Shown here piece after piece: positions 7,077 to 16,200 of a DNA stretch of 35,083 nt; positions within the stretch are counted from its first letter, which is position 1, and the number at the start of each line of letters is the position of its first letter. The stretch lies in assembly GCF_012843435.1 (NCBI RefSeq), contig NZ_JABAFC010000039.1:1-35083 (forward strand), given 5' to 3'. Source of the DNA: Psychrobacillus sp. BL-248-WT-3. GTDB lineage: Bacteria > Bacillota > Bacilli > Bacillales_A > Planococcaceae. Position numbers and translations under genes: made by a program. Below the pieces are notes generated by a model. That model worked only from the letters and a program-made list of their open reading frames with translations, ran no database searches and was not told the DNA's origin.

Positions 7077-8519
7077 TTATTTCGCTTTGTTTTCATCGTC
7101 TCTTCTTCTTTGCTTTCCTTTTTTCCAAACAATTACGAGGAATAAGATAAATAACAAATAAGAGATTACCATTGCGATTATATAAGCTGTATTTAAACCT
7201 TTGCGGTCTGTTACTTGAAAGACTTCCACAATTTCACGATCAATAACTATGCGGTATGAGCCATCATCCGTGGTTCTAATTAAATCGGATTCAAAAATCC
7301 CTCTAACTTCCTTGTCTTCTCCTACAACTTCACTAGAAAGGTCAATACGTTGGGTAGCGCTAGTATTATTTACAACTATAATAAACGTTTCTTCTTCTGA
7401 TTCACGCTTATATACTGCATAACCATTTTCATTTTTTAGAACTTCTATGTCACCAGATCTAAGTGCATCTGATTTATTACGAATGGAGTTAACATCTTGG
7501 ATATACTCGATTAACTCTTCATCTACACGAAAATTCATGATTTGATGGCTTTCTTCTGGTACCTGACCGTTCATGGCAATTTCCGTTCCATATGTCATAT
7601 AAGGTACTCCAGGTAGTGTCAGTAGTGTTCCAATAGCAGCGCGAATGCGCGTCGGAGGGAACATGTTTTCCAAAGCACTATGGTAAGTAAAACGTTCTGA
7701 TACTAAATTGTCAATTAGGAGTAAGTCATTGGATTCAACCGAACTAATAACATCTGAAGGGTAATCCGTGTTTTTGAACGCATCTCTTAGTGCGACCATA
7801 CGTTGTTCTGAATAGTTGACATCAAAATTCGCATCGCTTTCCTCTAATGCTATAACATACATTGGATTTCTTACTTCTTTTAAGGCTGTAATCATTTCGT
7901 TTATAAATTCTGTAGGTGCGCCTTCTATTTCAGAAAGCTTCACTCCATCAATTTTGTACTTAGTAGCAAAAGCTACAATAGTGTCTTTAAGTTCAATTTG
8001 GACTTCTGGATTTTCTAAATCTAGTTTTAGTACGCCGTCTTTGGACATGATCCAATCTTGCTTGTCCTCTTCACTGGCCCAAGTATGCTGCGCACTATAG
8101 TTATTCAATGGAAATTCTATCATTAGTTTCATCTTTTGATTATGTGTTTTCTCAATCAAAGCTTCTAATTCATCAGCTGTTCCAAAATGTTTTTCAATTT
8201 CATTAAAATCTAAAATTGCTTTACCATCATAGGATTCCGTTGAGAAAACTGGACCGATAGAGAGTATTGAAAAGCCTAAATCACGTATGTGATCCATTTT
8301 GTCCATGATTCCTTTAAAATCTCCTCCAGCGAAGGCTAGATGATCTTTCGTATTAACATTGTAGTCATTTGCGACTGTGCTATTAAAATATCGGTCAACG
8401 TATAAGTCATAAATACTTTCATTTTGTATAGATGAATCCGCTGCTTGAGCACTAAAAGCAGTTGTCATCCATAGGCTGCTGAAAAGTACACTACAAACAA
8501 GCCATTTTTTAAATTTCAA
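7077..8519 (-). CDS. Membrane-anchored GH13 alpha-amylase homologue with lost catalytic residues
   Basis: A 480-residue secreted protein: signal peptide (about 1-26, ending AQA), a GH13 (beta/alpha)8 barrel, a C-terminal beta domain, one transmembrane helix (about 447-467) and a basic tail facing the cytoplasm. The architecture and the ESIYDLYVDRYF, GGDFKGIMDKMD, YGTEIAMNG and MNFR segments match the membrane-anchored alpha-amylases of Bacillaceae. The conserved catalytic regions are altered. Region I is EFPLNN instead of D-x-V-x-N-H. Region II is GVKLSEIEG (192-200), with Ser196 where the Asp nucleophile belongs. Region III reads VIALEES, with the acid/base position shifted or lost. Region IV is DNLVSERF (270-277), with Leu-Val replacing the His-Asp of NHD. 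The frame is open, so this is probably a non-catalytic glycan-binding or regulatory protein rather than a decayed gene. The start is TTG, six bases after GAGGAGG. Confidence 0.85.
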   Translation of the reverse strand: MKFKKWLVCSVLFSSLWMTTAFSAQAADSSIQNESIYDLYVDRYFNSTVANDYNVNTKDHLAFAGGDFKGIMDKMDHIRDLGFSILSIGPVFSTESYDGKAILDFNEIEKHFGTADELEALIEKTHNQKMKLMIEFPLNNYSAQHTWASEEDKQDWIMSKDGVLKLDLENPEVQIELKDTIVAFATKYKIDGVKLSEIEGAPTEFINEMITALKEVRNPMYVIALEESDANFDVNYSEQRMVALRDAFKNTDYPSDVISSVESNDLLLIDNLVSERFTYHSALENMFPPTRIRAAIGTLLTLPGVPYMTYGTEIAMNGQVPEESHQIMNFRVDEELIEYIQDVNSIRNKSDALRSGDIEVLKNENGYAVYKRESEEETFIIVVNNTSATQRIDLSSEVVGEDKEVRGIFESDLIRTTDDGSYRIVIDREIVEVFQVTDRKGLNTAYIIAMVISYLLFILFLVIVWKKGKQRRRDDENKAK

Positions 8520-8554
8520 GGTAATCCTCCTCTACATCGGGTCAACATAAAATT

Positions 8555-8584
8555 GTCTTGTTTATTTATACCCTAAAACAAGAC
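8555..8584. promoter_or_regulatory. Inverted repeat upstream of the amylase-like gene, possible operator
   Basis: GTCTTGTTT (8555-8563) and AAACAAGAC (8576-8584) form a perfect 9-bp inverted repeat with a 12-bp spacer that contains TATAAA on the - strand. It lies 36 bp before the TTG start of the amylase-like gene. The position suggests an operator over the promoter; the cognate regulator is unknown. Confidence 0.4.
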
Positions 8585-8800
8585 TTATCATCGTTAATTT
8601 TAACAAAGCTACGTTTCAATCGCTATGTTTTAAAAAGAAATACGTAGAAAATAAAAAAGTATTCGTCCAAACTGTGTCATATTAATAGCTTCTAGGGTTT
8701 CTAATCGTTTCCGGTCGGCTTTTGCTAAGACATTACTGCTGTATTGAAGAATTTTTTAAGTTCCTTTTAGATATTGAAAGTCTTCAGTCGGAATCTATTT

Positions 8801-9044
8801 GTTTCCGGTCGGCTTTTGGATAGACTTTGGCCATATCATTATCGGAGAAGTTTTAGGAGTGTTGTCGTGACTACCGTCACGACAACACTCTAATTTCGGT
8901 AATCTTATGGCTTAATTCTATCCGTCGCCTCCCTACAACTATTAGAAAAGGAATAAAGGCGTTTTAGCTAATGAAAGAATAAATAACTTTTCGAATGGTC
9001 AAGCGACTCGCGAAGATGCAATTTCGCGAACTCTTCGCTTTTTT
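8801..9044 (+). ncRNA. Candidate structured small RNA, copy A
   Basis: Read on the + strand the sequence folds as one extended arm: GGATAG/CTATCC, then GCCATA/TATGGC, then ATTATCGGAG/TTTCGGTAAT with wobble pairs, then a perfect 15-bp stem GAGTGTTGTCGTGAC (8857-8871) with GTCACGACAACACTC (8876-8890) capped by TACC. Downstream is a short ATTAG/CTAAT helix. The unit ends in a terminator-like hairpin (9001-9038) running into TTTTTT. No convincing promoter was identified and expression is inferred. Alternatives are a folded mobile repeat or a terminator-bearing remnant. Confidence 0.45.
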
Positions 9045-9168
9045 AAAGAATAATTCTTACTTATTTTTTTGAAAAGCTAATAAGAAGAATATCTATATCT
9101 TTAATGATAAACCAGTAAATCCTTACTTCCTATTTTGAGATATTAAAACCTTAAGCCATTGTCTATTC

Positions 9169-9410
9169 GTTTCCGGTCGGCTTTGGGATAGCTATGGCCA
9201 TATCATTAACGAGAAATTTTGGAGTGTTGTCGTGACTAACGTCACGACAACACTCTACTTTCGGTAATCTTATGGCTTAATTCTATCCGTCGCCTCCCTT
9301 CAACTATTAGAAACGGAATAAAGGCATTTTAGCTAATAAAGGAATAAAAATATTTTCTAATGGTCAAGAAGCTCGCGAAGATGCAATTTCGCGAGCTATA
9401 GGCTTTTTTT
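9169..9410 (+). ncRNA. Candidate structured small RNA, copy B
   Basis: This is the second copy of the element, with the same order of helices. The 15-bp stem is identical (9222-9236 with 9241-9255) but its loop is TAAC instead of TACC. The third helix is kept despite several base changes (ATTAACGAGA in place of ATTATCGGAG). The ATTAG/CTAAT helix is extended by one pair. The end hairpin GCTCGCGAA/TTCGCGAGC (9371-9379 with 9388-9396) is followed by TTTTTTT at 9404-9410. Two copies keeping structure through sequence change favour a functional RNA, but two copies alone cannot prove it. Confidence 0.45.
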
Positions 9411-9537
9411 ATATAGAAGTTCTTACTTATTTTTTTCAAAACGTTATTAGTAGTATATTACTTTATTTATTCAACCATTAATTGGCGAGTTTGGTTGGCT
9501 ATTTTATGCGTTCTGAAGCTGCAGATGTTTCTGCTGA

Positions 9538-10347
9538 TTATTCAAATTCATTCTTCCGTTTATTGAAAAAGTCGTAGAAAAATCTTACGTTTTCAAGCTC
9601 AGTCCATCTATTTGTTGTCAAAAGGGGTGCGTCAAGATTATAAATCTTAGCATCTAATGTTCCCAACATAAATGGAGAATGTGTCGCTATAATAAATTGA
9701 CAGTCAAAAAACCTTGCGAGTTTATTGATTTCTTCTGCCAACTTAATTTGGTTTGTAGGAGAAAGAGAGGTTTCAGGTTCATCGAGCAAGTATAATCCGT
9801 TTGGGACAAGATATTCATCAAATATCTGCATGGATGTCTCACCGTTAGAATACTTCTCATTAGAAAATTTCATAATCTTCATTTGTTTGTACATCTGTGA
9901 AGAATGTTTCAACTCTTCCAAACGTTCCTTAGTATATCCCAACCTAGAGTGTTGGTACAGGTAACCTTCCTTAAGAACCGCCTCCTGCTGAATCTTCTTG
10001 ATCTCATATAAAATATCTTCGCTTTTGATGTACAAACTATTATACGGTAGTTGATCTGACTCTCCGTCACTCTTATTTTCACCTAGCGCGTAGGAACATT
10101 CTGATATGTAATCTAACGGGTATATGTTATGGCTATTATTTGTTATTTCCTCAGCCCCCGTAATTTTAAGCTTGTTTGCCATTAAATTTAATAGTGTGGA
10201 CTTACCGGAACCATTGTTACCATACACTACTGTAATGTTATGAAAGACTAACACTTCTCCAGTTATTTTTCTAAACACATTGTATGGATATGCATTTGGA
10301 TTATTGACTGTATGAAGTGAAAGCTTGAAGCTTTTCAGATAGATCAT
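9538..10347 (-). CDS. Orphan ABC/SMC-like AAA family ATPase
   Basis: A 269-residue stand-alone ATPase of the predicted-ATPase (COG3910-like) type. Walker A is YGNNGSGKST (about 43-52), a signature-like YSNGETS lies at about 165-171, Walker B with catalytic Glu is LYLLDEPETSLSP (about 185-197), and the H-loop is ATHSPFML (about 220-227). There is no transmembrane segment, long coiled coil, nuclease domain or adjacent transporter gene, so it is not an importer component. Related single ATPases occur in defence and repair contexts, but none of the usual partners is next to it and I assign no function. The ATG is preceded by GGGAGG at nine bases. It is flanked by the structured repeats on one side and a decayed gene on the other, suggesting an accessory island. 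Confidence 0.75.
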   Translation of the reverse strand: MIYLKSFKLSLHTVNNPNAYPYNVFRKITGEVLVFHNITVVYGNNGSGKSTLLNLMANKLKITGAEEITNNSHNIYPLDYISECSYALGENKSDGESDQLPYNSLYIKSEDILYEIKKIQQEAVLKEGYLYQHSRLGYTKERLEELKHSSQMYKQMKIMKFSNEKYSNGETSMQIFDEYLVPNGLYLLDEPETSLSPTNQIKLAEEINKLARFFDCQFIIATHSPFMLGTLDAKIYNLDAPLLTTNRWTELENVRFFYDFFNKRKNEFE

Positions 10348-10395
10348 ATGGGTTAACCTCCCTTTTGGAATAATGAATAGCTATAATCAATATTA

Positions 10396-10578
10396 TCATT
10401 TTTTTATTATTGCTCTAGAGGGTTGAATCTTAAATAAACCTTCATTTTCACCATAGCCTTCTTAAAGGGACTATAAATCATCACGTAAGATATGGATAAT
10501 AGCTTCTAGCTCACGATAAGGATAGCGTCTACCGAAGCAAAAATCTACCATCGCTCTTCCCTGTATTACAATGGGCAT
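10396..10578 (-). pseudogene. Probable remnant of a short decayed gene
   Basis: From 10578 a 35-codon frame on the - strand encodes a protein-like peptide with VDFCFGRRYPYRELEAIIH, then stops at 10471. After a frame change the sequence continues as GYGENEGLFKIQPSRAII and stops near 10396. There is no ribosome site before the first ATG. Charge and hydrophobic patterning look like real protein broken by a stop and a frameshift. I do not recognise the family. It could also be chance; this is a tentative call. Confidence 0.25.
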
Positions 10579-10597
10579 AAACTTTTTATTTAAATAC

Positions 10598-10628
10598 AAA
10601 AAAACTCCCATGTAAACATGAGAGTTTT
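10598..10628 (-). terminator. Intrinsic terminator after yisL
   Basis: On the - strand a 12-bp stem, AAAACTCTCATG with CATGGGAGTTTT (one T-G wobble, loop TTTA), is followed by a T-run. It begins 6 bp past the yisL stop. Confidence 0.88.
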
Positions 10629-10633
10629 AATTA

Positions 10634-10996
10634 TTATGCTAAAAAGTTAATACCCATTGGAAGCTTGAATCCAAGGAATAAAGCAACAAAGAAGAACACA
10701 AATACTAATACAAGGAACGTCGTATATGGTTTACCTTTTGCTTTTTTAACTAAAGTCATTTCCATCATACCAATTACAAGAATACCGGCTATAAACTTCA
10801 AGCCATACAGCATGCCTTCTCCATAATCCATCCCTTTGATGAATAAAGCAACTCCTGTAAGGATGATAAGCAAATAATCTAAACGTAAAATTATCTGAAC
10901 AACCTTTGAATTAGACATTGCTAGAGCAACAAAAAACAAAATTAATGCTACTACCCAAGTTGTTATGTGTAAGTGCGTACTTGCTAAGAAATCCAT
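10634..10996 (-). CDS. yisL: YisL family (UPF0344) small membrane protein
   Basis: A 120-residue integral membrane protein with four predicted helices. The N-terminal HLHITTWVVALIL and the RLDYLLIILTG stretch match YisL (about 118 residues). The function is unknown in the family. It lies just downstream of yisK, as in B. subtilis, and ends the unit with its own terminator. GAGGTG precedes the ATG. Confidence 0.85.
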   Translation of the reverse strand: MDFLASTHLHITTWVVALILFFVALAMSNSKVVQIILRLDYLLIILTGVALFIKGMDYGEGMLYGLKFIAGILVIGMMEMTLVKKAKGKPYTTFLVLVFVFFFVALFLGFKLPMGINFLA

Positions 10997-11053
10997 TGTT
11001 TCACCTCAACGTTAATTTTAATATATCTTTACTATACCACTTTTAAACTACCA

Positions 11054-11950
11054 TTACTCAAACTTGTTTACAAGCGTTCCGATTCCTTCAATAGAAACTT
11101 TCACAATATCGCCTGATTTTAAGAATTTTGGAGGATTGAATCCCTTACCTACTCCTGCAGGCGTACCTGTTAAAATAACATCTCCGGGCTCCAAAGTTAC
11201 AATTTTTGATATCTCACAAATAATATTCTCAACCGAATAAATCATATCGGAGGTAACACCATTTTGACGAATTTCATCGTTAACTTTTGTAACAATCGTT
11301 AGGTCCTGAGGATTTGGAATTTCATCCTTCGTTACCACATAAGGTCCCATAGGACATGACCAATCTAAACTTTTACCTAAGAAGAACTGCTGATGTTTCT
11401 TTTGAAGATCTCGTGCGGTAATATCATTAGCAATTGTGTAACCAAATACATAATCATAGGCTAATTTAGAAGGAATATTCTTTCCTTCTTTTCCTATTAC
11501 GATTGCAAGCTCCCCTTCGTAATCTAACGAAGAAGTAACCTCTGAGTGGACTGGTAACGTTTGTTCATCTGCGGCAATTGTTGTCGGAGCCTTTGTAAAT
11601 ACAACAAAGTCCTCCGCTACCCCACCCATTTCCTTTGCATGATCGGCATAGTTTTTACCAATTGCCATTACATTTTTGGGTGTGCGAGGTATCGGTGATA
11701 GCCATTCAATTTCTGTAAATGAGCGTTTAAAACGATTTGGATCCTCTTCTTTTAAAGCTGTTTCTATTAAAACACGTATTTGTTCAATAAAATCCATCCC
11801 GAAGCTGACACCTTGGACGATAGTTGCAGGAAAATTAGGTAGTACTTGTAATTCTTCTTGAATAGTAAGTACATCCCATACTGCTTCTTCTTTTTTTACT
11901 TTTGGACCAAAATAAATTTTATCGTTTAATCGGTATGACAATAGCTTCAT
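11054..11950 (-). CDS. yisK: Fumarylacetoacetate hydrolase family protein YisK
   Basis: A 298-residue FAH-superfamily enzyme. The C-terminal FAH fold begins near residue 95 with the GKNYADHAKEMG segment. Metal ligands are supplied by the YEGELAIVIGKEGKNI region (Glu-x-Glu near 145-147) and a later Asp in the GYTIANDITARDLQ segment (about 171-184). The GDVILTGTPAGVG stretch near the end is diagnostic. B. subtilis YisK is about 301 residues and has been described as an oxaloacetate decarboxylase; other members hydrolyse or decarboxylate acylpyruvates. The exact substrate here is inferred. A short (57-bp) gap separates it from yisL, probably one transcript. AGGAG precedes the ATG. Confidence 0.85.
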   Translation of the reverse strand: MKLLSYRLNDKIYFGPKVKKEEAVWDVLTIQEELQVLPNFPATIVQGVSFGMDFIEQIRVLIETALKEEDPNRFKRSFTEIEWLSPIPRTPKNVMAIGKNYADHAKEMGGVAEDFVVFTKAPTTIAADEQTLPVHSEVTSSLDYEGELAIVIGKEGKNIPSKLAYDYVFGYTIANDITARDLQKKHQQFFLGKSLDWSCPMGPYVVTKDEIPNPQDLTIVTKVNDEIRQNGVTSDMIYSVENIICEISKIVTLEPGDVILTGTPAGVGKGFNPPKFLKSGDIVKVSIEGIGTLVNKFE

Positions 11951-12028
11951 CTATAAACACTCCTCTAAAGAAATTTGAATCTATTAATATAGTCTATTAC
12001 AAACTTTGTTTAATTTCATCTTTTTCGA

Positions 12029-13189
12029 TCATATTTTCGAATAAGTCAGTTTTCTCCACAATAATTCGACAGGACCTTGTTTAAACTTAGTAAACCATAT
12101 TTCTGCAAAAATAATTTGAATTACATATATTCCTATTGCCATCCATGTACCTGTGGCTATGTCGACCTTACCGTATAAACCAAATCCGTAACCGTAGAAA
12201 ATGGTAGTTGCAAGAATAGATTGCATTAAATAAATGGTCATAGACATTCTTCCAGCTTTAGCAATTGGGGATAATAGTTTTCCTACTATAGGAATTGTAC
12301 AAATCAATGCAAGGAAGCCACCGTAAGCAATTGCTTGAAGAGGCCCTCCAAAAGTGTCTTGGACCGTCATTGTAAATAAATCATCGCCTTTATTAAACGG
12401 TAACCATTTAATAGCTGTTCCTGCTGCCATTGTAACAATTACTGTAATGATCCAAAATAGCTTCAGCTCTCTTGCTCGTTCGATTAGTCTTAGCTTTGCA
12501 GCCGCCGATCCAATCATTAAAAGCGGTAATATCGTACAAAGAATAAGCACTACATTTAAACCGTATCCTTGCATATAAAACCAATCAGCTAATCTTTGTC
12601 CAAACACATCGAACCATGATCCTTGTGAATAGGCTACGGCCGATTCCTCTACCTTTTGAATTGCTGTATAAAGAACGGACTCTTCAGGGGCTACTTTTGT
12701 CATTAAGTATACCAATCCAGTTAACAGGCCATTCGGTATTAAATACAAAACAGCTGCGATTATTATTAACCAAAGTGGCTTTAATTTCATTAATACGATT
12801 AAACACAATCCGGCTAATGCATAGGTAATCAAAATGTCACCAGACCAAATTAAAAATGCATGAATACACCCAATTCCTAGTAGTATCAATAGCCTTCTTA
12901 CTGCGAGGCGGGAAAAGGATGTGCCCTTTGCCTCCGACTTCATAAATTGCATTGCTAATCCGTATCCAAATAGCATTGCAAACAGCGGATAGACACTGCC
13001 TTGTACGAAAATATCAATCCACTTATAGGTTTCTTGATCAGATGGAGTTTGATACCAGTCATATGGATTCACATAAATATACGGACCATGAAAAAATAGC
13101 ATATTCACTACGAAAATTCCTAGTAAAGCAAAGCCTCTCATTACATCGATAGAAATGATTCTTTCTTTTTCTTGCGTCGGTAAAATCAC
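12029..13189 (-). CDS. DUF418 (YeiB-like) multipass membrane protein
   Basis: A roughly 386-residue membrane protein with about ten hydrophobic segments. The N-terminal ERIISIDVMRGFALLGIFVVN motif and the C-terminal DUF418 region, with RMSMTIYLMQS and the GPVELLWR ending, are typical of the YeiB/YxaH/YrkO group. A transport or envelope role is suspected in the family; the substrate is unknown. Two starts are possible: TTG at 13192 and GTG at 13189. The AGGGGG site overlapping the addA stop stands four bases from TTG and seven from GTG, so GTG is preferred. The close spacing suggests cotranscription with addB-addA. Confidence 0.82.
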   Translation of the reverse strand: MILPTQEKERIISIDVMRGFALLGIFVVNMLFFHGPYIYVNPYDWYQTPSDQETYKWIDIFVQGSVYPLFAMLFGYGLAMQFMKSEAKGTSFSRLAVRRLLILLGIGCIHAFLIWSGDILITYALAGLCLIVLMKLKPLWLIIIAAVLYLIPNGLLTGLVYLMTKVAPEESVLYTAIQKVEESAVAYSQGSWFDVFGQRLADWFYMQGYGLNVVLILCTILPLLMIGSAAAKLRLIERARELKLFWIITVIVTMAAGTAIKWLPFNKGDDLFTMTVQDTFGGPLQAIAYGGFLALICTIPIVGKLLSPIAKAGRMSMTIYLMQSILATTIFYGYGFGLYGKVDIATGTWMAIGIYVIQIIFAEIWFTKFKQGPVELLWRKLTYSKI

Positions 13190-13200
13190 CAAACTTCCCC

Positions 13201-16200
13201 CTAAATAATTACTGTTTTATTTATATCAAATAGATATAATACTTTCTCTTTTATATCGACCTTCAATATGTCTTCGATAGCCTTTTCATATAATGAAAGC
13301 TGTATTGCGTATCTATTTTTCATCTCTTTTAGTAAAAGATCCTCGTTGCTTTGTAAATGCTTTACTTTATCTGTTTTATAATCTAGCAGCACCCACCGTC
13401 CATCTTCCTCTTGGAATAAACAGTCTACAACCCCTTGGACAATCTGCTTATCGCCATCTTGGTCAACTAAAGCATAGGTAAAAGGAAATTCTCTCATAAC
13501 GTTTTTAGCAATCCTTAAACGTTCGGCCATTTCAGAATGAAAGAAAGGGACCATCTTTTCTGGATTAATCGCTTCTTTTTCAGCATTAGTAATGATTTCT
13601 CGTTCTTTTAGTCTCTCTGCAAATGCCAGTACTTGTTCGGCGGTCTTTCGTTCAGATAAATCTACATGCTGCATAAACGCATGGACAGCCGTACCTGCTT
13701 CGGCTCCTGTCAATTTCGTTCCTTCCTGTAAAAAGAAAGGACGCTTAGCCACTTTACTTTTTACAGGAGTAGTAGTAGGGCCAAAGAACTCTTCATCATG
13801 GCGCTCGGACAATAATTGTAGGCGCTTCATCTCGCTCACTGACTGCTTAGAACGTTTATGAGTGGAAGCTTCAAATTCGTAGCGCGTATCAAAGATTTTC
13901 TTAACATCTTCTAATAACGCTGGATTTTCCAACTGCAATAGTTCCTGAAGTGAAGTTTCCTCTTTTTTCTCTTCTTCCTGGTGAACTTTAAGCTCATCTA
14001 TATGCTTAGCAACTATATTCCACTTGGAGGGACCCTCCACTATGTTTGCCTCGTTTATTTGAGATAACTGACTATAATCTCGGTGTCGAGCAAGAGCAGG
14101 ACCTATCCAATCCAAATATCCTTTCGCTTTTGCCCTTTTATAATCTGGGATCATTTCATCACTCATAAGCGTTTGAGAATCCTCCCATTTGTCTAGGGTT
14201 TTTGCTAAATCCTTTATAGTAGCTACTAGGAATAAGTGCTCCTTGGCACGAGTCATCGCCACATAGAGAACTCGCATTTCCTCTGCTTTTAGTTCCATTT
14301 GTTTCTTTTCTTTTACCGCTAGGAATGGAAGCGATGTGAAAGAAATACGTTTGATAGGGTCTATTGCCTTTACGGCAAGTCCAAAGGTTTGATCAAATAA
14401 ATATGACTCGTTAAAGTCCATTTGGTTAAATGGTCTTCCCATCCCTGCGAGGAACACGACAGGAAATTCCAGACCTTTGGAGGAATGGATGGTCATTAAG
14501 CGAACAACATTTTCTTTTTCACTAATAGATCTAGCTGCGCCTAAATCGTCTCCGCGCTTTCTCATCCGATCTATAAAACGTAAGAAACGGAACAATCCAC
14601 GGAAGGATGTCTTTTCATAAGCAACTGCTCGGTCATGTAACACACGCAGGTTCGCTTGGCGCTGTTTTCCGTTAGGCATAGAGCCTACTATTTCATAGTA
14701 ATGGGTGTCCAAATAGATTTGCCATATTAAGTCTGCCAAAGAGCCTCTTCTACTAAGATCTCTCCAATCTTCAAATTGTAGCAGGAATCTTTGGAGCTTC
14801 TCTGCCGTTTCAGAGGATAAGCCTGCTCCTCCACTAGAGACAAATAGCTTCAACGCTTCATAAAATGATTCCTTCGGTGCAGCTAATCGGATAAGCGCAA
14901 GCTCTGATTCAGTTAAGCCAACGAAAGGTGCTCGAAGAACAGAAGCTAGTGAAATATCCTGGTAAGGATTATCAATTGTACGTAGGGTATGTAGCATGAT
15001 TAGAACTTCTATCGCTTCAAAGTAACCTTTGGAAAGCTCTGCATATAAAGGAATTCCTGCCTCTTTAAACTGTTCATTGACTTCCTGCGACCAGGTCATG
15101 GACCGCATAAGAATGACCATATCGCTATATTGAACAGGGCGTTCTTTCTTTTTCCATGGATCATAGACTGTATGTCCGCTCGCGATCATTTCTTTTATTT
15201 TTGAAATGATATAACGTGCCTCTGCTTGGGATTTTTTTAATTCCTCCTCGGCATCAACAGATGAAAAACCTTCCTCATCTGCATCTACCTCGGCACTACC
15301 ATCCTCCACTTCATATAACAACGCAAGCTCTACCGCTGCGTCTTTGTCATCATATGGAGCTTGAGGCTTTAGGGAAGCAGCATCATCATAATCTATTTCT
15401 CCAACATTTTTACCCATAATTTGTTGGAAGATATAGTTCGTTCCATGGAGCACTTCTTGACGACTTCTGAAGTTTGCATTCAAATCAATTTTCACTCCAG
15501 AATCTAATGGCTCTTCATTAAATACGCGATACTTTCCAAGAAAAAGCATAGGCTCTGCAAGTCTGAACCTGTAAATAGATTGTTTTACATCGCCAACCAT
15601 GAACATGTTCCCAGTTAATTCATCACCGCTTTTAACTAATTGAAGAATAGTTTCTTGGAGATTATTAGTATCCTGGTATTCATCCACGAGCACTTCTTTA
15701 AATCGCTCCTGATATTCCTTTGCAATTGCGGAAGAGACTAAATTTCCGTCCTCATCATGGTCAGTGAGTATCTCTAAGGCATAATGCTCGAGGTCAGAAA
15801 AGTCTACTAGCCCTCTATCATTTTTTGCTGCAGTGTATCTTTCTCCATAAGAAATAGCAAGATTTACTAATGTTTTTAGGTGAGGAGCCATCAATCTCAT
15901 CTCTTCTAAAAGTCGTTCAGGTGTTCGCGTAAAATATTTGTCCTTGAGATCGTTGACTACCTTTTTAGCCTTATTCCTCTTACTCGTAGCCTTCTTTTTC
16001 AGCTCTTCATCACAGGAATCCTTTCGAATGGAGGCAGCTTTTCCCCACTTTAATCCTTGGAAGTAATAATACGTGTCCTGCCAGCTCCCCATCTTCAGTA
16101 AGCGTATGGCTTCCTGTATAAGTTGTTGATCATTTATAGCCGTCTCTCCAAGTGGAGCAGGACCGTCAGGAAGATTCGCGAGCTTTCGAATATCCTCTGC

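Larger units (their letters stand above)
8757..9456. repeat. Tandem duplication of a roughly 335-bp intergenic unit
   Basis: Unit A (about 8757-9090) and unit B (about 9121-9456) align over their whole length at an offset of about 366-368 bp, with substitutions and small indels. Strictly shared blocks include the TTTCCGGTCGG motif, the 15-bp hairpin arms, the TTATGGCTTAATTCTATCC block, the GAAGATGCAATTTCGCGA terminator core and TTCTTACTTATTTTTTT. A third copy of just the GTTTCCGGTCGGCTTTT motif is at 8707-8723. No open frame of any length is shared, so conservation is at the nucleic-acid level. The duplication fills most of the 1-kb gene-free stretch between the amylase-like gene and the ATPase gene. 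Confidence 0.88.

Noticed and set aside
7077-8519. Amylase-like gene as an ordinary active alpha-amylase
   Set aside because: The key Asp, Glu/acid and His-Asp positions of the GH13 regions are substituted despite clear overall homology.
8757-9456. Riboswitch or T-box controlling the amylase-like gene
   Set aside because: The hairpin-plus-T-run terminators point along the + strand, away from the - strand gene, and no T-box or known aptamer core is seen.
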